Shown: one piece after another, positions 5,486 through 9,398 of the stretch | How positions within the stretch are numbered: position 1 is the first letter of the stretch | Layout: each line of letters opens with the position of its first letter | Source of the DNA: Actinomycetota bacterium | Lineage (GTDB): Bacteria; Actinomycetota; Thermoleophilia; Gaiellales; Gaiellaceae | NCBI GenBank assembly: GCA_013821525.1 | Contig: JACDGR010000111.1 | Coordinates: forward strand, 1 to 9,398 | Reading direction: 5' to 3' | DNA: 9,398 bases | Position numbers and translations under genes: made by a program | The notes under the pieces: generated by a model | Seen by the model: the letters and a program-made list of their open reading frames with translations, nothing else | Databases searched by the model: none | What the model was told of the DNA's origin: nothing

Positions 5486-7086
5486 GGTTGCACCACAGCT
5501 TCCGTCGTGAACATGTCGCGGAGCTCGGTTTTGCGGAACTTGCCGACGCTCGTCTTCGGGATCTCCGAGATGAACTCGAAGCGATCGGGTAGCCACCACT
5601 TCGCAAAGTCGGGCGCGAGGAACGCGCGCAGGTCGTCCGCGGTCGCGGTTTGCCCTTCGCGCAGCACGACGGCGGCCAGCGGACGCTCGTCCCATTTCTC
5701 GTCGGGCACCGCGATCACCGCGGCCTCGACGATCGCCGGATGTGCCATCAGCGCGTTCTCGAGCTCGACCGACGAGATCCACTCACCACCCGACTTGATC
5801 ACGTCCTTCGAGCGGTCCTTGATCTGGATGAACCCGCGCGGGTGCATCGAGACGATGTCCCCGGTCTTGAACCAGCCGTCGTCGGTCCAGCGGTCTGCCT
5901 GCTCAGGCGTGTTGTAGTAGCCCGCCGCGACCCACGGCCCGCGGATCTCGAGCTCGCCCATCGACTCGCCGTCCCAAGGCAGGATCACGCCCTCGTCGTC
6001 ACGATGGCGCAGCTCGACGAACGACAACGGCATCCCCTGCATCGCGACGTAGTCGAACTGCGTCTCCTCGTCCGCGGCGGCGAGATCACCGGGAAGTTGC
6101 GCAGTCGAGGCGACAGGCGAGGTCTCCGTCATCCCCCAGCCGTGCACGACGTCGAGGCCGTGTCGTTGCTTGAAGCCGGCGATCATCGCCCGTGGCGCGG
6201 CAGACCCGCCGACGAGCATGCCCTTCATCCGCGAGAGGTCCCAGCGCCCCGGGTCGGCGTCGAGCATCGCCAGGATGCCGAGCCAGATCGTCGGCACGCC
6301 GGCGGTCCACGTGACCCCTTCCTCGACGAAGTCCTCGAGCAAGCTCTCGGGGTCGAGATGCGGCCCCGGATAGACGAGCTTCGCACCGATCATCGTCGCC
6401 AGGTAAGGGTAGCCCCACGCGTTTGCGTGGAACATCGGGACGACCGGCAGGATCACGTCCTGCTCGGAGACGCCGAGCCCCATCGGGTTTCCCGCGGCGA
6501 CGCCGAGCGTGTGGAGGACGGTCGAGCGGTGCGAGTAGAGGACGCCCTTCGGCACTCCGGTCGTGCCGCTCGTGTAACACATCGCGGCGGCCTCGTTCTC
6601 GTTGAGCTCTGGGTCGACCCATGCGCCGGCGTCGGAGTCTGCGACGAGCTCCTCGTAGGAGTCCTCGACGACGAGCACGTGCTCGATCGAGGTCTGTGCC
6701 AGGAACGTGTCGAGCAGCGGCACGAGGCTGCGGTCGACGATCACAGCCTTGTCCTCAGCATGATTCGCGATGTACGCGAGATCGTTCGGGTGGAGTCGCA
6801 GGTTCAGCGTGTGCAGCACGAAGCCCCCCGACGGGATGCCGAGGTAGGCCTCGTGATGCTGATAGTGGTTCCAGCAGAGCGTCGCGACGCGGTCGCCGCG
6901 CTCCAGGCCGAGGCCCTGCAGCCCGACGGCGAGCGCACGCGCACGCCGCGCAGCGTCGCGATAGGTGTAGCGGTGGAAGCTCCTGTCGGGGAGCCGCGTC
7001 ACGATCTCCTTGTCGCCGAAGTACGACTCCGAGCGGCGGAGCAGGAACGGCAGCGTCAGCTGCGTGTCCATCATCAGCCCGTTCAC
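5482..7086 (-). CDS. Fatty acyl-CoA synthetase (FadD/AMP-binding, Thermus LC-FACS-like)
   Basis: A 534-residue adenylate-forming acid:CoA ligase that would activate a medium- or long-chain carboxylic acid through an acyl-AMP. The P-loop YTSGTTGVPK is at 171-180, the gate motif VVPMFHANAWGYPY at 215-228, the adenine motif GWGMTETSP at 316-324 and TGD at 408-410. The hinge DRSKDVIKSGGEWISSVELE is at 424-443, and the C-terminal catalytic Lys516 sits in TSVGKFRK. From memory it resembles the structurally known Thermus thermophilus long-chain synthetase closely, including the Trp of the gate motif. All catalytic elements are intact. The start is GTG at 7086, overlapping the cupin stop by 4 bp, with GGGGTGA upstream as Shine-Dalgarno; ATG at 7074 and 7071 are weaker alternatives. 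It is the entry enzyme of the leftward operon. Confidence 0.95.
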   Translation of the reverse strand: MNGLMMDTQLTLPFLLRRSESYFGDKEIVTRLPDRSFHRYTYRDAARRARALAVGLQGLGLERGDRVATLCWNHYQHHEAYLGIPSGGFVLHTLNLRLHPNDLAYIANHAEDKAVIVDRSLVPLLDTFLAQTSIEHVLVVEDSYEELVADSDAGAWVDPELNENEAAAMCYTSGTTGVPKGVLYSHRSTVLHTLGVAAGNPMGLGVSEQDVILPVVPMFHANAWGYPYLATMIGAKLVYPGPHLDPESLLEDFVEEGVTWTAGVPTIWLGILAMLDADPGRWDLSRMKGMLVGGSAAPRAMIAGFKQRHGLDVVHGWGMTETSPVASTAQLPGDLAAADEETQFDYVAMQGMPLSFVELRHRDDEGVILPWDGESMGELEIRGPWVAAGYYNTPEQADRWTDDGWFKTGDIVSMHPRGFIQIKDRSKDVIKSGGEWISSVELENALMAHPAIVEAAVIAVPDEKWDERPLAAVVLREGQTATADDLRAFLAPDFAKWWLPDRFEFISEIPKTSVGKFRKTELRDMFTTEAVVQP

Positions 7087-7481
7087 GTCAGCTCACCCCG
7101 TGACATGCCGTGACGCTTCTCGATGTCCTCAGGGTCGACGAGCTGCCCGTCCCGTGGGACGTAGCCGTCCTTGCCCCCGACGACGAAGAGCACGAGATCC
7201 TCGTCGGTCAGGTTCGAGACCTTGCGGTGCGTCGTCGACTCGACGTGCACGACGCCGCCTTCGCCGACGTTGTGCACCGCGCCGTCGAAGTCGAACGTTG
7301 CGGTGCCGCGGTGGACGAAATAGAGCTCGTCCTGCAGATCGTGGAAATGCGCCGGCCCGTCGTAGTTGGGCGGGAAGACGAGTGCGTTGACGCCGAATGC
7401 CGTCACGCCGAGCGGCTGGCGAACCTTGCGGAACCCATAGCCCTCGCCAAGCTCATCGAGAGAACTGACCTGGTAGCCCAT
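7083..7481 (-). CDS. Small cupin-domain protein
   Basis: A 132-residue single-domain cupin. Motif 1 gives His45, His47 and Glu52 (AHFHDLQDELYFVHRG) and motif 2 gives His85 (HVESTTHRKVSN), a complete 3-His/1-Glu metal site, so iron or manganese binding is likely. The C-terminal tail (about 105-132) is charged and follows the barrel. Such small cupins may be dioxygenases, isomerases or simple sensors or binders; nothing here decides between these. It is the first gene of the operon, and its TGA overlaps the GTG of the acyl-CoA synthetase. No Shine-Dalgarno precedes the ATG. Instead TAGAGT ends 6 nt before it, which suggests leaderless transcription starting at the ATG. Confidence 0.87.
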   Translation of the reverse strand: MGYQVSSLDELGEGYGFRKVRQPLGVTAFGVNALVFPPNYDGPAHFHDLQDELYFVHRGTATFDFDGAVHNVGEGGVVHVESTTHRKVSNLTDEDLVLFVVGGKDGYVPRDGQLVDPEDIEKRHGMSRGELT

Positions 7482-7487
7482 GCGAGG

Positions 7488-7493
7488 ACTCTA
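7488..7493 (-). promoter_or_regulatory. -10 box for leaderless cupin operon
   Basis: TAGAGT on the minus strand, 6 nt before the ATG at 7481, puts the expected transcription start on the ATG itself. There is no Shine-Dalgarno in the intervening bases. The -35 position falls in the GC-rich terminator hairpin and shows no TTGACA-like sequence. This fits the TANNNT pattern of actinobacterial leaderless genes, but it is a short motif and could arise by chance. Confidence 0.35.
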
Positions 7494-7504
7494 AATCGAA
7501 TCCT

Positions 7505-7536
7505 GGCGGGAAGGGCGGCCTGGCCGCCTTCCCGCC
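7505..7536 (-). terminator. Terminator hairpin after the ferritin-like gene
   Basis: GGCGGGAAGG pairs with CCTTCCCGCC over 10 bp, and an inner CGGCC/GGCCG stem continues after one bulged base. This gives a very stable hairpin beginning 16 bp after the TAA of the ferritin-like gene. On the minus strand it is followed by AGGATTCGATTT, only a weak T tract, so it may be an imperfect intrinsic terminator. A smaller inverted repeat (CCCGA-T-TCGGG, 7535-7545) precedes it. It separates the ferritin-like gene from the cupin operon. Confidence 0.6.
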
Positions 7537-7552
7537 CGATTCGGGACTCGCA

Positions 7553-8203
7553 TTAGCCGGTGATGAAGCCAGTGCCCTTGACCGCGGCAAGGATCTGCGC
7601 CTTGGTCTTGGGGCCCTGGAACGCCGACGGTGCGCCGGTGACTCCGTTGATGTCACGGATCCAGCCGGCATGACGGGCCTCGACGGCGAGGACAGAGCCT
7701 GCCGCGCCGAGGATCGCCTTCGCCTTGATGTTGCCTGCCTGGCCGAGATACGCCGCGACGCCCGTGTCCTCGAGGACCTGAGCGGTGGCGGTGAACTTCG
7801 CCTGGCTGTGGTTCGAGCCCTTGAAGTCGAACATGGGCGACTTGACAGCAGCGCTGCCGAGCGCCTTCTTCAGGAACGCGACGTGCGCCTTCTCGTGCGC
7901 GCCGACGATCTTCGCGAACGTTCCGACCTTGCCCTTGAAGCGACCGGCAGCGCCGGCATAGAACGCTGCTTCGAGGTACTCGAGGGTCAGAGCGAAGTTC
8001 AGGATCGAGACGTCACTGGCGGCGGTGCCGGCCGAGGCGAGCGCCGGGAGAGCTGCGGCGACGCCGCCCCCGAACATGACTGCGCCTGCACCGATACCGG
8101 CCTTCTTCAGGAACGACGCACGGGTGGCGCCGTCGACCTTCTCGGCCGCTTCCTGAATCGCCCCGTCAACATCTACTTCTTCCAACGTCCATGGATCCGT
8201 CAA
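7553..8203 (-). CDS. Ferritin-like diiron-domain protein (Ferritin_2/Rds1-like)
   Basis: A 216-residue four-helix-bundle protein with a full diiron ligand pattern: Glu75 (LTLEYLE), Glu104 and His107 (AHEKAH), Glu145 (VLEDTG), Glu175 and His178 (EARH). This matches the ferritin-like PF13668 type found in many actinobacteria; the cellular role is not established, and stress or desiccation links are known only from distant relatives. Residues 28-62 form a Tat-like signal: TRASFLKKAG, then a hydrophobic run AGIGAGAVMFGGG and a LASAG-like cleavage region. The first Arg of the twin pair is followed by Ala, so export by Tat is uncertain. I chose TTG 8203, which has AGGAG 5 nt upstream; an in-frame ATG at 8218 would add five residues but has no Shine-Dalgarno. 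A perfect inverted repeat is centred on the TTG. The gene appears monocistronic, ending at a terminator hairpin. Confidence 0.85.
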   Translation of the reverse strand: MTDPWTLEEVDVDGAIQEAAEKVDGATRASFLKKAGIGAGAVMFGGGVAAALPALASAGTAASDVSILNFALTLEYLEAAFYAGAAGRFKGKVGTFAKIVGAHEKAHVAFLKKALGSAAVKSPMFDFKGSNHSQAKFTATAQVLEDTGVAAYLGQAGNIKAKAILGAAGSVLAVEARHAGWIRDINGVTGAPSAFQGPKTKAQILAAVKGTGFITG

Positions 8204-8209
8204 CGGATC
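8194..8209 (-). promoter_or_regulatory. 16-bp inverted repeat centred on the ferritin-like gene start
   Basis: GATCCGT and ACGGATC are perfect 7-bp inverted arms separated by 2 bp, centred on the probable TTG start codon (8203-8201). In RNA this can form a 6-bp stem with a UUGA loop that exposes the start codon while the stem takes the last base of the Shine-Dalgarno. As DNA it could be a dimeric repressor site just downstream of a promoter. The repeat is seen; either function is inferred. Confidence 0.4.
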
Positions 8210-8218
8210 TCCTCTCAT

Positions 8219-8369
8219 AGGGAATGCGGTTGTGTCCGCGTTGTTCGCACGGATGGGCCAGGCGGTTCGATCCCAACGAGAGGCATGGGTCGGGCCTCTG
8301 CCCTGCACGATGCCCTTTTCTTGTCCTGAAACCCCCGCCCGGCAGACAGCCCCGTCGAGGCTCCAGGGA
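8219..8369. other. 151-bp intergenic region, upstream of the ferritin-like gene
   Basis: This is the largest non-coding gap in the window. It holds a possible stress-sigma promoter (8310-8332, minus) and a 6-bp stem with a 9-nt loop (AGAGGC/GCCTCT, 8279-8299). I see no convincing terminator for the SDR gene that ends at 8370; the only pairing near its stop is a weak 4-bp AGCC/GGCT. No small gene with a ribosome binding site and no RNA gene could be supported. Confidence 0.6.
8310..8332 (-). promoter_or_regulatory. Possible SigB/SigF-type stress promoter
   Basis: On the minus strand GTTT (8332-8329) is followed after 13 bp by GGGCAT (8315-8310). Actinobacterial general-stress promoters follow GTTT or GNNT, about 14-17 bp, then GGGTA; here the spacing is at or below the short edge and T is replaced by C. 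Transcription would start near 8303 and give a leader of about 100 nt to the TTG start. It is plausible for a ferritin-like gene but weak. Confidence 0.25.
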
Positions 8370-9398
8370 TCAGGTCCCGAAGAGGAACCGCGCGAGGACG
8401 CGGTCGCGCAGCCTGTCCGGGAGGCGCTGCACGCGCGCGCGGCGCTTCGCGTCGGGTCCGACGAGGTAACGGGATTTCGGCTTCGGAGAGGTGACGGCAT
8501 GCTCGACGGCGTCGGCCACCGTCGAGACGGGCGCCGCCGCGCCGGCGGAGCGGTCGGCCGCCAGCTTCCGAAATCGGCTCATCCGCTCTCCGTAGAGCTC
8601 GACGAGCTCCGGCGGGATCGCGTCGACGGCCTGTTGCGGCTTCGACCAGATCGGTGTCGCGATCGTGCCGGGCTCGACGATCGCGACGTGGATTCCCCAC
8701 GGCGCGAGCTCGATCCGGAGGGCGTCAGCCATCGCCTCGAGCGCAAACTTCGACATCGCGTAGGCGCCGAGAAACGGCAGGGCCGAGCGTCCTGCGATCG
8801 ACCCCATCAGCACGACACGCCCACGTGAGAGCCGCAGAGCGGGCAGGAAGGCCTGGAGCACACGCAGCTGGCCGACGACGTTCACGTCGAGCTGCCGCGT
8901 CAGTTCCTCGGGCGGCAGGAGCTCGAGCGGCGCGGCAACAGCGATGCCCGCGTTGTCGACGAGCGCGTCGAGCCGCTCGACCTTCGTCGCCGCATGACCG
9001 ATCCCGACCGGGTCGCTGACGTCGAAGACGAGTTCGTCCGTGCCGGCGGGCGCGTCGCCCGCACGCCGCACCGACGCATAGACCGTCCAGCCGCGCTCGA
9101 GGAACCGGCGCGCCGTCGCCTCGCCGATCCCGCTCGAGGCGCCGGTGATGAGCACGGTCTTGCCGTTGACGGCGCCCTCGAAGCTCCGATCCTTGAACAG
9201 GTCCGGATCGAGGTTGCGCTCCCAGTAATCCCACAGTTTGGCCGCGTAGCTCTCCAGTGGCGGAACGGCGATGCCCGAGCCGGCCAGCGCCCGCTCGGTG
9301 TCCCGGGTGTCGAACTGGGCGGTGAGACCGATGTGTCCGAGCACCTCGTCGGGGATTCCGAAGTCGGCCAGCAGGGCTTTGCGCACGCCATTGACCGC
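8370..9398 (-). CDS. C-terminal SDR part of a fused reductase, 5' partial (AcrA1-like)
   Basis: The frame is open to the window edge with no stop, so this 342-residue stretch is the C-terminal part of a longer protein; a GTG at 9386 exists but need not be the start. Residues about 1-75 (numbered from the edge) are a linker with FDTRDTERALAGSGI (29-43) and LWDYWERNLDPDLFKD (55-70). I recall this linker joining the two halves of mycobacterial AcrA1-type proteins, where an N-terminal acyl-CoA reductase (SDR_e1) precedes a C-terminal SDR. The SDR follows: TGASSGIG (85-92), NAG (149-151), Ser200, and YAMSK with Tyr213 and Lys217. All catalytic residues are present. A basic C-terminus (KRRARVQRLPDRLRDRV) may be membrane-associated. 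The role, if the fusion is confirmed, would be fatty acyl-CoA or aldehyde reduction. Confidence 0.88.
   Translation of the reverse strand, partial: AVNGVRKALLADFGIPDEVLGHIGLTAQFDTRDTERALAGSGIAVPPLESYAAKLWDYWERNLDPDLFKDRSFEGAVNGKTVLITGASSGIGEATARRFLERGWTVYASVRRAGDAPAGTDELVFDVSDPVGIGHAATKVERLDALVDNAGIAVAAPLELLPPEELTRQLDVNVVGQLRVLQAFLPALRLSRGRVVLMGSIAGRSALPFLGAYAMSKFALEAMADALRIELAPWGIHVAIVEPGTIATPIWSKPQQAVDAIPPELVELYGERMSRFRKLAADRSAGAAAPVSTVADAVEHAVTSPKPKSRYLVGPDAKRRARVQRLPDRLRDRVLARFLFGT

Noticed and set aside
4478..5917. Long plus-strand open frame opposite the hydratase and synthetase genes
   Set aside because: No recognisable domain, composition of a shadow frame, and fully covered by conserved minus-strand genes.
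5650..7113. 487-codon plus-strand frame opposite the acyl-CoA synthetase
   Set aside because: Length alone is not evidence at this GC content; the opposite frame has every adenylate-forming motif.
8259..8280. tRNA-like T-loop (GGTTCGATCCC)
   Set aside because: The flanking arms do not pair as a T stem and no acceptor, D or anticodon arms fit around it.
1..9398. Defence, toxin-antitoxin, CRISPR, phage or transposon content
   Set aside because: All coding space is filled by metabolic or conserved housekeeping-type genes of similar composition; no repeats, integrase or transposase motifs seen.

Overview
The window is a dense, high-GC bacterial chromosome segment with almost no non-coding DNA. 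It looks actinobacterial. It has an F420-dependent LLM-class oxidoreductase of the mycobacterial Rv3520c type, a mycobacterial-style fused SDR reductase, frequent GTG starts and apparently leaderless genes. A deep-branching actinobacterium (Thermoleophilia, Gaiellales or Solirubrobacterales-like) is my best guess. It is inferred from protein style only and was not tested by any search.

Layout, left to right. An F420-dependent oxidoreductase (10-1008, -) and an acyl-CoA dehydrogenase (1027-2229, +) diverge from an 18-bp gap. Behind the dehydrogenase, in the same reading frame, comes a YqgE/AlgH-family gene (2272-2811, +), preceded by a 13-codon mini-ORF that repeats its first codons. It converges on a leftward block that runs from about 7481 down to 2830. 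In transcription order the block holds a small cupin (7481-7083), a fatty acyl-CoA synthetase (7086-5482), an enoyl-CoA hydratase/isomerase (5485-4769), a zinc-free quinone-oxidoreductase-like MDR enzyme (4772-3873), an SDR (3868-3182) and a DUF4242 gene (3129-2830). The first three junctions are 4-bp GTGA overlaps and the fourth gap is 4 bp. DUF4242 has a good sigma-70-type promoter of its own, overlapping the SDR stop codon. Upstream, a strong hairpin separates the cupin from a ferritin-like diiron protein (7553-8203, -). Beyond that lies the C-terminal part of a large fused SDR protein (8370 to the window edge, -), whose 5' end is outside the window.

How the genes could work together: the synthetase activates a carboxylic acid to its CoA thioester. 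The dehydrogenase and hydratase could do the first two beta-oxidation steps. The SDR could oxidise a 3-hydroxyacyl-CoA or another alcohol, and the MDR enzyme could reduce or isomerise an enoyl intermediate. There is no thiolase, no regulator and no transporter here, so the substrate cannot be named and the pathway is incomplete within the window. I see no mobile element, CRISPR array, tRNA or rRNA, and no defence or toxin-antitoxin system. The most unusual signals are small cis structures: a 16-bp perfect inverted repeat centred on the probable TTG start of the ferritin-like gene, the duplicated start region of yqgE with a hairpin over its GTG, and the leaderless divergent pair. No stretch over 300 bases lacks a gene; the largest gap is 8219-8369.
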